A stretch of DNA of 59,286 bases from Bacillus sp. REN16 (GCF_020731355.1 NZ_JAJFZK010000010.1:169000-228285), one strand, 5' to 3'. Counted from the first letter of the stretch, positions 17,744-26,825 are shown. Translations and numbers: made by a program. The notes: a model not told the origin generated them from the sequence alone.

Positions 17744-18886
17744 ATGGGAAAAGTAACACTGATTGCCACAGCGGCAATGGGGATTGAATCAATCGTTGCA
17801 AAGGAAGTGCGGGATTTAGGTTATGAATGCACGGTTGAGAACGGGAAGGTTACGTTTGTTGCTGATGAACAAGCAATCTGCCGAAGCAACCTTTGGCTTA
17901 GAACAGCAGATCGTATCAAGCTAAAAGTCGGTGAATTTAAAGCAACAACCTTTGATGAATTATTTGAACAAACAAAAGCCCTTAATTGGGGTGATCTTCT
18001 TCCAGAAAATGCAGAGTTTCCTGTCATCGGAAAATCAGTAAAATCAAAGCTTTTTAGTGTCTCAGATTGTCAAAGCATCGTAAAAAAAGCCGTTGTTGAA
18101 AGTTTAAAAAAACATTACCGCAAAACATCTGGCTGGTTTGAGGAAACAGGCCCTTTATTCCGCATTGAAGTAGCTTTACTTAAGGACGTTGTGACTTTAA
18201 CAATTGACTGCAGTGGAGTCGGTTTGCATAAACGTGGTTATCGTGCCGATCAAGGGGAGGCTCCCTTAAAGGAAACCCTAGCCGCCACCTTAGTCATGTT
18301 AACGAACTGGACACCGGAGAAACCGTTCGTCGACCCATTTTGTGGCTCGGGCACAATTCCCATTGAAGCTGCTTTAATCGGGCAAAACATTGCTCCTGGT
18401 TTTAACCGTGATTTCGCCTCTGAGGATTGGGAGTGGATCGGTAAAAAATGCTGGAATGAAGCGCGTCAAGAGGTAGAGGATTTAGCTAAATATGATCAGC
18501 CTCTTGATATAAGCGGATTTGATATTGACCACCGAATGATTCAAATGGCCAAAGATAATGCCGACGAGGCAGGTTTTTCTGATATTATTCAATTTAAACA
18601 AATGCAAGTTCGTGATTTTACAACATCAAAGGAGTACGGTGTCATCGTCGGAAACCCTCCATATGGGGAAAGACTAGGTGAAAAGAAGGCAGTTGAAGAA
18701 ATGTACCGCGGGATGGGGGAAGCGCTTCGTCCATATGATACGTGGTCAGTCTATATGCTAACCTCACATCCCGAGTTCGAACAATTATACGGTAAGCCAG
18801 CAACGAAAAAGCGGAAGTTGTTTAACGGATTTATTCGAACCGATTACTATCAGTATTGGGGAAAAAGACCGCCTAGAGAACGTTAA
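17744..18886 (+). CDS. ypsC: THUMP-domain class I RNA methyltransferase YpsC (RlmL-like)
   Basis: A 380-residue SAM-dependent methyltransferase. The N-terminal ~160 residues form a ferredoxin-like plus THUMP RNA-binding module ('LIATAAMGIESIVAKEVRDLGY'). The catalytic domain of the UPF0020 family has 'FVDPFCGSGTIPIEAALIG' (motif I) near residue 197 and 'VIVGNPPYGERLGE' (NPPY motif, N6/N2-purine type) near residue 303. By homology it resembles the N-terminal methyltransferase of RlmL, which modifies 23S rRNA. ATG 17744 follows AGGGTGA. Confidence 0.9.
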   Translation: MGKVTLIATAAMGIESIVAKEVRDLGYECTVENGKVTFVADEQAICRSNLWLRTADRIKLKVGEFKATTFDELFEQTKALNWGDLLPENAEFPVIGKSVKSKLFSVSDCQSIVKKAVVESLKKHYRKTSGWFEETGPLFRIEVALLKDVVTLTIDCSGVGLHKRGYRADQGEAPLKETLAATLVMLTNWTPEKPFVDPFCGSGTIPIEAALIGQNIAPGFNRDFASEDWEWIGKKCWNEARQEVEDLAKYDQPLDISGFDIDHRMIQMAKDNADEAGFSDIIQFKQMQVRDFTTSKEYGVIVGNPPYGERLGEKKAVEEMYRGMGEALRPYDTWSVYMLTSHPEFEQLYGKPATKKRKLFNGFIRTDYYQYWGKRPPRER

Positions 18887-18968
18887 AATTTTATAATTCA
18901 TGAATAGTTCAACTCCTAGGGACATATACTCTATTGGTGTCTACAAAATTTCCAGGAGTGAATGAACG

Positions 18969-19154
18969 ATGAATTACCTAGATTTCAAAAAAATACAAGA
19001 TGCTTTGAATGATACATATAGGGTTCTTCAAACTGAGATAGGGGAAGAGTTGGATCCTCTTCAATCGATTGCTAAAGCAAAAAACGATTTGCTTCATGCG
19101 ATGTCTCATTCAACTGCCATTGATGTTGATTTTTTACGATATAAAAGTGAATAA
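18969..19154 (+). CDS. Small acidic conserved-type protein of unknown function (61 aa)
   Basis: The protein begins MNYLDFKKIQDALNDTY and is predicted to be helical. ATG 18969 has an AGGAGTG site upstream, and a terminator follows 13 bases after the stop, so it is a compact monocistronic unit. No motif or transmembrane segment is visible and I do not recognise the family. Confidence 0.6.
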   Translation: MNYLDFKKIQDALNDTYRVLQTEIGEELDPLQSIAKAKNDLLHAMSHSTAIDVDFLRYKSE

Positions 19155-19167
19155 TGTTAATTTTGGG

Positions 19168-19192
19168 AAACTCGCTTAGGCGAGTTTTTTTT
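19168..19192 (+). terminator. Terminator after the 61-aa gene
   Basis: AAACTCGC (19168-19175) pairs with GCGAGTTT (19180-19187), followed by eight Ts. Confidence 0.85.
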
Positions 19193-19272
19193 CTTTTGTT
19201 CAATATTGACTTCACACATTCATTAGTAGATAATTAAATATTGCGTGTAACATGGTTTTGGGGGTTTTACAT

Positions 19273-21204
19273 ATGATTGGAGAAGGGTTACCTTTTCAAA
19301 TATCCAGAGATGAAAATTTCTTTGATAAATTTAATGAGTGGATTGGTGATGTCTTTTACGACATCCTTCCGGAAAAAGGCTTTGAGCTTCGCGATGAGCA
19401 AATTTTCATGGCATTTCAGCTGGAAAAAGCATTTAAGGAAAAATCAATTGTATTCGCAGAAGCAGGTGTAGGTACGGGTAAAACAATTGTTTATCTGTTG
19501 TATGCCATTTGTTATGCAAGATATATGAGAAAACCTGCAATCATTTCATGTGCAGATGAGTCCTTAATTGAACAGCTAGTAAAGCCTGAAGGTGATATCG
19601 CAAAAATCGCAGACGCACTAGATTTAAAAATTGATGTCCGACTAGCAAAGGCACAGGACCAATATCTTTGTTTACGGAAATTAGATACGGCTACTCGACG
19701 AACAAACAATGAAAAAATTGCAAAAATGTATAATGAATTACCTGATTTTGTTCACAGTCATTCCGCGATGCAAACATTCCATCATTACGGGGATCGAAAA
19801 ACATATTCTGACCTCACCGATGAGGAATGGAAAAGCGTCTCATGGGATAGCTTTCAGGATTGTTTTTCATGTGATTTACGCCATCGCTGTGGTCTCACAT
19901 TATCCAGAGAGCATTATCGGAAGTCTGTGGATTTGATTGTCTGTTCCCATGATTTTTATATGGAGCATGTGTGGACAATGGAATCGAGAAAAAGAGAAGG
20001 GCAACTCCCTTTTTTACCAGAAAGCAGCTGTGTAGTCTTTGATGAAGGGCATTTGCTTGAGTTTTCTGCACAAAAGGCATTAACCTATCGTGTCCAAGAA
20101 ACGACCTTGGAAACATTATTAACTAGGCTATTAGAAAATGATATTCGTGAAGAATTTGCTCAATTAATTGAAGACACGATTGAACAAAATGAGCGTCTTT
20201 TTGGAACTCTTGCTGAAAATAGTCAAATAGTTGAAGGTTCTGATCGCATGGATATCAAGCGGGACGCAAACTTAGTAGCGAATGCAAAAAAACTTCATCA
20301 GATGATTGTTGAGATTGGCAATAATCTCGTCTTTGAGGCAGAAACGTATACAATCGATCAGTACGAATTACATATAGTCGATGAATATTTGGATCAAATG
20401 GAATATTCATTAAAACTGTTTGATGAAGAAAATGATGCTATTCACTGGGTTGAGGCAGATGGTGAAAGCAACACATTAGTAATTATGCCACAAGCAGTGG
20501 AAACCATTTTAGCGGATAAAGTATTCTCGAAAAAAATCCCATTTGTGTTCTCATCTGCAACCTTATCTGAGAATAAATCATTTGATTATATTGCCAATAG
20601 TTTAGGTATTAAAAACTATCAATCATTTTCTGTTGCGTCACCATTTGATTATGAAAACCAAATGAAGATTCAAATGCCTGTGTTTAATGGCAGTGAGGAT
20701 GGATTTCAATCAAAATTTGATTTTGCATGGAATGAAATTGAGAAATCAGAAGGCCGAGCACTGCTTTTATTTAATTCAAGGGAAGAGCTACAAGCGTTTA
20801 AAAAGAATAGTAATGCTAATAAATATCCTGTCCTATACGAAGGGGACGAAGAAATCAGTGGACTGGTATCCAGGTTCCAAAATGATGAACATAGTATTCT
20901 TTGTTCGGTATCATTATGGGAAGGACTGGATATTCCTGGGTCTTCATTATCGAATGTCATCATTTGGTCATTGCCATTCCCTCCAAATGATCCAGTTTTT
21001 CAAGCAAAAAGAAAAAGAGCGCAAAACACATTTGAGCAAGTCGACCTTCCATATATGCTATTAAGACTGCGACAAGGCATTGGTCGTTTGATTCGAACCA
21101 GCGGGGATGCAGGAACTGTCAGTATTTTTGTAGAAGAAAATATGAGTAACCTAATTATTGATAATATCAAAAATGTTCTACCGACAAAGGTTTATGCAAA
21201 GTAA
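19273..21204 (+). CDS. ypvA: DinG-family ATP-dependent DNA helicase YpvA
   Basis: A 643-residue SF2 helicase of the XPD/DinG class. Walker A is 'AEAGVGTGKTIVYLL' near residue 66. Four cysteines typical of the Fe-S domain appear at 'QYLCLRKL' and 'FSCDLRHRCGLT'. Motif II is 'VVFDEGHLL' (DEGH) near 259, and the C-terminal helicase motifs are 'VSLWEGLDIPG' and 'RLRQGIGRLIR' (QGIGRLIR). It probably unwinds damaged or structured DNA. The start is ATG 19273, eight bases from TTTTGGGGG; ATG 19252 would lack a ribosome binding site. It lies 16 bases upstream of ypwA. Confidence 0.9.
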   Translation: MIGEGLPFQISRDENFFDKFNEWIGDVFYDILPEKGFELRDEQIFMAFQLEKAFKEKSIVFAEAGVGTGKTIVYLLYAICYARYMRKPAIISCADESLIEQLVKPEGDIAKIADALDLKIDVRLAKAQDQYLCLRKLDTATRRTNNEKIAKMYNELPDFVHSHSAMQTFHHYGDRKTYSDLTDEEWKSVSWDSFQDCFSCDLRHRCGLTLSREHYRKSVDLIVCSHDFYMEHVWTMESRKREGQLPFLPESSCVVFDEGHLLEFSAQKALTYRVQETTLETLLTRLLENDIREEFAQLIEDTIEQNERLFGTLAENSQIVEGSDRMDIKRDANLVANAKKLHQMIVEIGNNLVFEAETYTIDQYELHIVDEYLDQMEYSLKLFDEENDAIHWVEADGESNTLVIMPQAVETILADKVFSKKIPFVFSSATLSENKSFDYIANSLGIKNYQSFSVASPFDYENQMKIQMPVFNGSEDGFQSKFDFAWNEIEKSEGRALLLFNSREELQAFKKNSNANKYPVLYEGDEEISGLVSRFQNDEHSILCSVSLWEGLDIPGSSLSNVIIWSLPFPPNDPVFQAKRKRAQNTFEQVDLPYMLLRLRQGIGRLIRTSGDAGTVSIFVEENMSNLIIDNIKNVLPTKVYAK

Positions 21205-21220
21205 AGGGGAGGATGAAAAA

Positions 21221-22738
21221 ATGTCAGAGCAGCTGCAACAAACTGAAAAAGCATTTCTTGAATTAGTTAAAAAAATGACCAGCTATAATGAGGCTATTGG
21301 GCTTATGTATTGGGATTTACGTACTGGTGCTCCGAAAAAAGGAGTGGAACAGCGTTCTGAAGTAATCGGGATGCTGTCATCAGATGTTTTTGCTATGTCG
21401 ACTTCCACTGTTATGGAAGCTTACTTAAAAGAACTGACGACTCCTGAGGCACAGCAACAGCTAAATGTAATTACGAAGAAAGTTGTTGAGGAATGTCAAA
21501 AGGATTTTGAACGAAACAAAAAGATTCCTGCTGATGAGTTTCGCGAATATGTGATCCTACAATCGAAAGCAGAATCTGTTTGGGAAGATGCAAAGGAAAA
21601 ATCCGATTTTGACATGTTCCGCCCTTACTTAGAAAAACTTGTCGACTTTACGAAGAAATTTATCGGCTACTGGGGCTATGAAGGGAATAAATACAATACA
21701 TTGCTTGATATGTATGAGCCTGGGGTGACAGTAGAAGTAATCGATCAAGTTTTTGCGCAATTAAGAGAAAAAATTGTTCCGCTTGTTAAAGCTGTGACTG
21801 AGTCAGAAAATAAGCCGGAAACGTCATTTTTATTTAAGGAATTTCCAAAGGAAAAGCAACGCGCATTTAGTTTGGAAATTTTAAAGAAACTGGGTTATGA
21901 CTTTGATGCTGGACGCCTTGATGAAACCGTTCATCCATTCGCAACTGGCTTAAACCCAGGTGATGTTCGAGTAACGACAAACTATGTAGAAAATGATTTC
22001 AGAACAGCTGTTTTTGGAACCATCCATGAAGGTGGACATGCACTCTATGAGCAGAATATATCTCCTGATTTAGTTGGAACAAATCTCTCACAAGGAACAT
22101 CAATGGGTATCCATGAATCTCAGTCCTTATTTTATGAGAATATTGTTGGACGCAGTTTGCCACTTTGGAAAAATAACTTTGAATTATTAAAAGAATATGC
22201 AAGTGGCCAATTTGATCAAGTTACTATCGAGGACTTCTACCGGGCTATTAATGAATCAAAGCCATCTTTCATTCGAATTGAAGCAGATGAATTGACATAT
22301 CCATTGCATATTATGGTGCGTTATGAAATTGAAAAAGGTCTTTTTAATGATGAAATTGAAGTGAAGGATCTTCCAGAAATCTGGAATTCGAAATATGAGG
22401 AGTATTTAGGAATTCGTCCCGAAAATGATGCAAAAGGTGTATTGCAAGATGTCCATTGGGCAGGTGGCAGCTTCGGCTATTTCCCATCCTATGCACTTGG
22501 TTACATGTATGCAGCACAATTTAAGAATACAATGTTAAAAGATCTTCCAAATTACGATGAATTGCTGGAAACAGGGAACTTACTTCCTATAAAAGAATGG
22601 TTAACAGAACATATTCATCAATATGGAAAACTTAAGAAGCCATTGGAAATCCTTGAGGAAGTGACAGGTGAGGGATTAAACGCAAACTATTTAATCCAGT
22701 ACCTTGAAGAAAAATATAGTGCCATTTACAAATTATGA
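21221..22738 (+). CDS. ypwA: M32-family carboxypeptidase YpwA
   Basis: A 505-residue cytosolic metallocarboxypeptidase that removes C-terminal residues. The zinc motif 'TIHEGGHALYEQN' (HEXXH) lies near residue 268, with the downstream glutamate in 'GIHESQSLFYENIVGRS' as third ligand. Other M32 signatures are 'MYWDLRTGAPKKG', 'ADELTYPLHIMVRYEIE' and 'GSFGYFPSYALGYMYAAQF'. The length equals B. subtilis YpwA. ATG 21221 follows GGGGAGGA, and the gene is translationally close to ypvA. Confidence 0.95.
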   Translation: MSEQLQQTEKAFLELVKKMTSYNEAIGLMYWDLRTGAPKKGVEQRSEVIGMLSSDVFAMSTSTVMEAYLKELTTPEAQQQLNVITKKVVEECQKDFERNKKIPADEFREYVILQSKAESVWEDAKEKSDFDMFRPYLEKLVDFTKKFIGYWGYEGNKYNTLLDMYEPGVTVEVIDQVFAQLREKIVPLVKAVTESENKPETSFLFKEFPKEKQRAFSLEILKKLGYDFDAGRLDETVHPFATGLNPGDVRVTTNYVENDFRTAVFGTIHEGGHALYEQNISPDLVGTNLSQGTSMGIHESQSLFYENIVGRSLPLWKNNFELLKEYASGQFDQVTIEDFYRAINESKPSFIRIEADELTYPLHIMVRYEIEKGLFNDEIEVKDLPEIWNSKYEEYLGIRPENDAKGVLQDVHWAGGSFGYFPSYALGYMYAAQFKNTMLKDLPNYDELLETGNLLPIKEWLTEHIHQYGKLKKPLEILEEVTGEGLNANYLIQYLEEKYSAIYKL

Positions 22739-22770
22739 AAAAACTGCGCAACTTAAGTTGCGCAGTTTTT
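22739..22770. terminator. Bidirectional terminator between ypwA and cbaA
   Basis: A perfect palindrome of about 28 bases centred at 22754/22755 (arms AAACTGCGCAACTT and its complement), with A and T runs on both sides, serves the convergent genes. Confidence 0.9.
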
Positions 22771-22777
22771 GTTTTTC

Positions 22778-24430
22778 TTATAGTAAATGTTTGAAAGATT
22801 TGGCTCCTGGTGGTGCATTTTGGATCATATCAACGAATGGAATTGTATAAGCAATTAAAATTAATACCGCTAATACACCAACCCAAAGCTTCCAGTTTTC
22901 TAGAATCATTGGTGTTTTTTCTGCTTCTTCTGCTACTTCTCCAACAGGGAATTCTGTTTCACCTTTTGGTGCAAAGAAAGCAAGATTAACAAAGATGACA
23001 AGGACTAAGATTATACCTATAAACAGAATAGATCCTCCAATTGCTTGTGCAATTTGATAGGGAATCCAATCGGCTGCTTGTGCTGAACCTCCATATGTTG
23101 AGAAGGAAGAACGTCTAGGTGCTCCTAATAATCCTGCAAAGTGCATAGATGTTGACATGAATGCCATACCGATTGTCCAAACGATTGTTTGGATGATTGC
23201 GAGTTTATTCATCGCCTTTGTCATTACACGGCCAGTTAAATGCGGGATAAGCCAATATGCAATCCCAAAGAATGTTAACAGAACGGTTGTTGCAACGGTT
23301 AAGTGGAAGTGTCCTGTTACCCAAATTGTATTATGAATAACTTGGTTCATCTGGTGACTAGCATTGATAATACCACCTGCTCCGGCAGGGATAAAAATTA
23401 ACATACCCATAAAAGGTGCGAAGAAACGTGCATCTCCCCAAGGAAGTTTTTTAAACCAACCAAATAGTCCAGTTGCACCTTTTGATCTTCCGTACATTTC
23501 GAATGAGGCAAACAAAGAGAATGCTGTCATTAGAGATGGAATAACCACCATGAAAGTTAAAATAACTTGTAAGTATTTCCAATTCGGGTCGATTCCAGGC
23601 TCAGTCAACTGATGGTGGAATCCAACTGGAATGGAGAATAATAAGAACAAAATAAATGATAATCTTGCAAGTGAATCAGAGAAAATTTTTCCGCCAATTA
23701 CCTTTGGTATCACAACATACCAAGCCATATAAGCTGGTAACAACCAGAAGTAAACAAGTGGGTGTCCAAAATACCAGAATAATGTTCTACTAATTAGGAC
23801 ATCAATTTTATCAACCCAACCAAATGACCATGGAATAAATTGAATCAGAACGGTTGCAGCTACACCAAGTGTTGCAACTAACCAAAGAATCATTGTCATT
23901 ACCGCCATATAGCTAAGTAATGGGGTTACTTTACCAGGATTTGCTTTTTTCCATTTACCAAAGTGAGCAAACATTGCAAACCCACTAATCCAACTGCCAA
24001 CAACGACAAGCGCTAATCCAATATAGAAGAAAGGATGGGCTTGTAATGGAGCATAGAATGTATAAAGTACAGATGCTTCACCCATAAGGATTGTAGTTGC
24101 TGTGCTAGCAGTACCGATTGTCATCACCCAAAAGCCAATCCAAGCTGCTTTACGGATTTTTGGTGATAGGGTTCCTGCTGTTTTACTTAAACAAGCAAAT
24201 AAGAAACCTATTGCAAAGAATGTAGTAAGAACGAGTGCCAGTAATACTCCATGAACTGTTAATAATTGATAATAGCCAATTCCAGCAGGTAATGTAAATT
24301 TCCCAGAACGAACTAGTGTTTGAAGTAATCCTGCTGTTCCTCCTAGAAATAAAGCAATAAAGGCTACATAAAAGTGTGCCATTGCCAGTTTCGCATCTTT
24401 TTTATCTACCTTGATATTTGAATTTAACAT
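22778..24430 (-). CDS. cbaA: Cytochrome c oxidase subunit I, ba3 type (CbaA)
   Basis: A 550-residue heme-copper oxidase core subunit with about 13 transmembrane segments. Heme/copper ligand regions are 'LLTVHGVLL' (His60), 'FGHPLVYFWLLPAYMAWY' near residue 222 (CuB His and the following Tyr), 'GFHHQLTEPG' near 272 and 'TGHFHLTVATT' near 373. The sequence has the short loops and proton path of the B-type (ba3) family rather than the aa3 type. Its start overlaps the subunit II stop by one base. It reduces O2 to water and is typically used at low oxygen. Confidence 0.95.
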   Translation of the reverse strand: MLNSNIKVDKKDAKLAMAHFYVAFIALFLGGTAGLLQTLVRSGKFTLPAGIGYYQLLTVHGVLLALVLTTFFAIGFLFACLSKTAGTLSPKIRKAAWIGFWVMTIGTASTATTILMGEASVLYTFYAPLQAHPFFYIGLALVVVGSWISGFAMFAHFGKWKKANPGKVTPLLSYMAVMTMILWLVATLGVAATVLIQFIPWSFGWVDKIDVLISRTLFWYFGHPLVYFWLLPAYMAWYVVIPKVIGGKIFSDSLARLSFILFLLFSIPVGFHHQLTEPGIDPNWKYLQVILTFMVVIPSLMTAFSLFASFEMYGRSKGATGLFGWFKKLPWGDARFFAPFMGMLIFIPAGAGGIINASHQMNQVIHNTIWVTGHFHLTVATTVLLTFFGIAYWLIPHLTGRVMTKAMNKLAIIQTIVWTIGMAFMSTSMHFAGLLGAPRRSSFSTYGGSAQAADWIPYQIAQAIGGSILFIGIILVLVIFVNLAFFAPKGETEFPVGEVAEEAEKTPMILENWKLWVGVLAVLILIAYTIPFVDMIQNAPPGAKSFKHLL

Positions 24431-24900
24431 TATTCGGTCACCTCAACTTTTGCCATCATTAAGTGGTGTCCAGCTCCACAATATTCATTACATAACACTA
24501 AAAATTCACCTGTTTTAGAAAATGTTTGCGTATAGCTGCTAACATAGCCTGGTTCAACCATCATATTGACGTTCGTACCGGCAATTGCAAATCCGTGAAC
24601 AACATCTTTTGTTGCTACATTAATGGTTACTTTGGCATCTTTAGGAATTTGGATTGTATTTGGTGTATACGCAAATGCTTCAGCAACAAGGTTTAATTCA
24701 TATTTATTTCCTTCAATATGAACGAGTCCAGGATTATCAAATGGTGCTGTTTCAGTAACCTTTTCAGGATCAATTGTTTTAATGCTGCTTGCTGGCTGAT
24801 GTCCCATAGCGAAGGCACCAACACCAACTACTCCTAAGAATACAAAAAGAATTCCGATTCCAAAAATGAGCCATATTTTTTCATATTTGTGGAAATGCAT
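24430..24900 (-). CDS. cbaB: Cytochrome c oxidase subunit II, ba3 type (CbaB)
   Basis: A 156-residue subunit with one N-terminal membrane anchor (residues 10-32) and an external cupredoxin domain. The binuclear CuA ligands are all present: His102 in 'VVHGFAI', then Cys137, Glu139, Cys141, His145 and Met148 in 'LCNEYCGAGHHLMM'. It accepts electrons from cytochrome c and passes them to subunit I. ATG 24900 follows AAGGGGAAG; the longer in-frame start at 24924 lies upstream of that site. It is the middle gene of the cbaC-like/cbaB/cbaA operon. Confidence 0.95.
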   Translation of the reverse strand: MHFHKYEKIWLIFGIGILFVFLGVVGVGAFAMGHQPASSIKTIDPEKVTETAPFDNPGLVHIEGNKYELNLVAEAFAYTPNTIQIPKDAKVTINVATKDVVHGFAIAGTNVNMMVEPGYVSSYTQTFSKTGEFLVLCNEYCGAGHHLMMAKVEVTE

Positions 24901-25009
24901 GGCTTCTTCCCCTTTCAATTTCACATTCTTTTTCTGTCTGTTTTTTCATAAAATATAACAAGCCATTTTTTGTGATTGTCTTGTCTTGTTTTCTTAGTAG
25001 AATGTTTTT

Positions 25010-25165
25010 TTACAATCTATCTAAGAACAGGAAATAGACACCCAGCCAAGATAAAATTAAGAAAAGCCCAAGTAAAAATACAGATGCCAGTGTCCCTTTT
25101 AAGGATGTTTTTTCATCTTCCATTTTTGTTTTCTGGTTTGTCTTCGTAAGCTGTGTCTTTGCCAT
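25010..25165 (-). CDS. Cytochrome c oxidase subunit IIa-like small membrane protein
   Basis: A 51-residue protein. A charged N-terminal ~22 residues (MAKTQLTKTNQKTKMEDEK) is followed by one transmembrane helix 'SVFLLGLFLILSWLGVYFLF' ending in LDRL. This is the shape of subunit 2A of ba3 oxidases, which supplies the missing second helix of subunit II. ATG 25165 lies downstream of GGGGGTCGTGAGG. It is the first gene of the oxidase operon, 110 bases upstream of cbaB. It is assigned from size, topology and context. Confidence 0.8.
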   Translation of the reverse strand: MAKTQLTKTNQKTKMEDEKTSLKGTLASVFLLGLFLILSWLGVYFLFLDRL

Positions 25166-25281
25166 TCCTCACGACCCCCTTCATGCTTTTAGCAAAGGTT
25201 TTTACAATTTCATCATACAAAACAATTTGTTAAAATCTAGACGATTTTTCGTATTTCACAAATTGTTCATTCCTAATCTAA

Positions 25282-25299
25282 TCACTATATTAATAGTGA
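25282..25299. promoter_or_regulatory. 18-bp inverted repeat upstream of the oxidase operon
   Basis: TCACTAT (25282-25288) and ATAGTGA (25293-25299) are perfect arms around ATTA, in the 254-base divergent region between the ba3 operon and the zinc-ribbon gene. The same ATCACTAT core recurs at 25551-25558. It could be an operator or the end of a hairpin. Confidence 0.5.
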
Positions 25300-25313
25300 A
25301 AACTTAGTAAAAC

Positions 25314-25329
25314 AGTGATTTTTATCACA
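25314..25329. promoter_or_regulatory. FNR/CRP-like box
   Basis: AGTGATTTTTATCACA matches TGTGA-N6-TCACA at nine of the ten half-site positions. Placed 149 bases upstream of the oxidase operon, it suggests control by an Fnr- or ArcR-type regulator responding to oxygen or carbon state. Confidence 0.55.
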
Positions 25330-25419
25330 TCAGGGTGGAATAAGATTTGAATAATTTGTGACAAATCGAATAGCAGTAATGCGTGCGAAAACATATCATA
25401 TCAAAAAGGGTGAGTGTAA

Positions 25420-25551
25420 ATGATTAGGTATTATTGTTCAAGATGTCATACGATTCTTCTAAATAACAGAGAAAGATGTTTTAAATGTGGGAATGGCGTA
25501 ATCACACAAATTGATATTAATGTTCAAAAGAATGATCAGAAGTCCTCTTAA
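25420..25551 (+). CDS. Small zinc-ribbon peptide (43 aa)
   Basis: ATG 25420 opens a 43-residue protein with two CxxC knuckles, 'YCSRCH' (residues 6 and 9) and 'RCFKCG' (20 and 23), a typical zinc ribbon, and a hydrophilic tail. Upstream AAAGGGTGAG can serve as ribosome binding site. The stop codon TAA lies inside the left arm of the hairpin at 25550-25573. It is divergent from the ba3 oxidase operon; no family is assigned. Confidence 0.65.
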   Translation: MIRYYCSRCHTILLNNRERCFKCGNGVITQIDINVQKNDQKSS

Positions 25552-25576
25552 TCACTATTTTTAAATAGTGATTTTA
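25550..25576 (+). terminator. Palindromic terminator overlapping the zinc-ribbon gene stop
   Basis: AATCACTATTT (25550-25560) and AAATAGTGATT (25563-25573) form a perfect 11-bp stem followed by TTTAT. It shares the ATCACTAT...ATAGTGAT core with the palindrome at 25282-25299. Confidence 0.65.
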
Positions 25577-25721
25577 TAGAGGGGTTATCAGGTGTTTATT
25601 ATATTAAGAAAAAAACTTTCCTTGTGACAGTCGGCTAAAATTTTTCATTTTTATTCACACAGATTACACTTTCGCCATACTCTAAGATAGGCGAATGTCT
25701 ATAAGGAGGTTTACATTTTAT

Positions 25722-26801
25722 ATGGCAAAAGTAAAAAATTATTATGCAGGTACTAATTCTAGTGTAGGTTTTTACTCATTGTATGATGAGGCATTAGCGG
25801 GTTTAGAAACTGTTTATATTTTAAAAGGGGGACCTGGTACAGGTAAGTCCACCTTCATGAGAAAAGTCGGTCTTGTATTCATGGATAAAGGTTATGATCT
25901 CGAATACTTGCATTGTTCTTCAGATAATCACTCAATCGATGGGATTGTTATTCCAGAACGAAAATTAGGTTTTGTTGACGGAACGGCCCCACATGTGATC
26001 GAGCCTAGATACCCTGGAGTTGTTGAGAAGGTAATTGACCTTGGTCAATTCCGTAACGATGAATACTTAGAGCAATTTAAGAATGAAATCATCGAGCTAA
26101 CAAATGATATCTCGAAGAATTATGAAAATGCGTATAAGACCTTTGCGGAAGCAAAAAAAGTTCATTTAAAGCGCGAGGATATTTATGTCTCATCGATGAG
26201 TTTTAAAAAGGCTGATGCTGTCCTTCAAAATTTAATTGATACAATTTTTAGTAAACCTTTTGAAGCGGAAGAAAATCCAACAAAACGGAAGCGATTCTTT
26301 GGCGCGGCTACACCAAAGGGTGCAGTTAATTTTATCGATAATATTACCGAAGAATATGAGAAGCGGTATATTATTAAGGGAAGACCGGGAAGCGGCAAAT
26401 CAACACTAATGAAAAAGGTTGCAAAGCATGCTGAACTGCATGGTTTATCGGTTGAATATTTCCATTGTGCATTCGATCCAAAAAGCATTGACATGATTAT
26501 TATTCCGAAATTAAGTGTGTCAATCGTTGATGGCACCGCCCCGCATGTTGTTGACCCATTCCGCAGCTCTGACGAGGTTGTTGATATGTTCGCATTATGC
26601 ATGGACCCGAAAATCGAAAACACCTTTAAAAAGGAAATAGAAGAGTTAAACCTTGAATATAAAAATAAGATGACAATCGGAACGAACTTTTTAAGCGAGG
26701 CAAAAAGGCTTCATGACAAGTTGGAAGAGTATTACAAAGCCGCCATGGATTTCGAGGCAATTGACAAAAAACGTGAGGAACTCGTGCAGAAATTACTGTA
26801 A
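25722..26801 (+). CDS. ATPase with two tandem P-loop modules (PRK06851-like)
   Basis: A 359-residue cytoplasmic protein built from an internal duplication. Each half has a Walker A (GGPGTGKST at residues 36-44, GRPGSGKST near 221-229), a 'YLHCSSDN' / 'YFHCAFDP' strand and a 'VDGTAPHV' motif (near 87 and 274), followed by a helical segment rich in Lys/Glu. The halves are diverged but collinear. Such proteins occur in spore-formers and are annotated only as ATPases; the substrate is unknown. ATG 25722 is preferred because AAGGAGGT (25703-25710) lies inside the longer reading frame. Confidence 0.8.
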   Translation: MAKVKNYYAGTNSSVGFYSLYDEALAGLETVYILKGGPGTGKSTFMRKVGLVFMDKGYDLEYLHCSSDNHSIDGIVIPERKLGFVDGTAPHVIEPRYPGVVEKVIDLGQFRNDEYLEQFKNEIIELTNDISKNYENAYKTFAEAKKVHLKREDIYVSSMSFKKADAVLQNLIDTIFSKPFEAEENPTKRKRFFGAATPKGAVNFIDNITEEYEKRYIIKGRPGSGKSTLMKKVAKHAELHGLSVEYFHCAFDPKSIDMIIIPKLSVSIVDGTAPHVVDPFRSSDEVVDMFALCMDPKIENTFKKEIEELNLEYKNKMTIGTNFLSEAKRLHDKLEEYYKAAMDFEAIDKKREELVQKLL

Positions 26802-26825
26802 ATGTGTTTGTTCTAAAAAAGAGGG

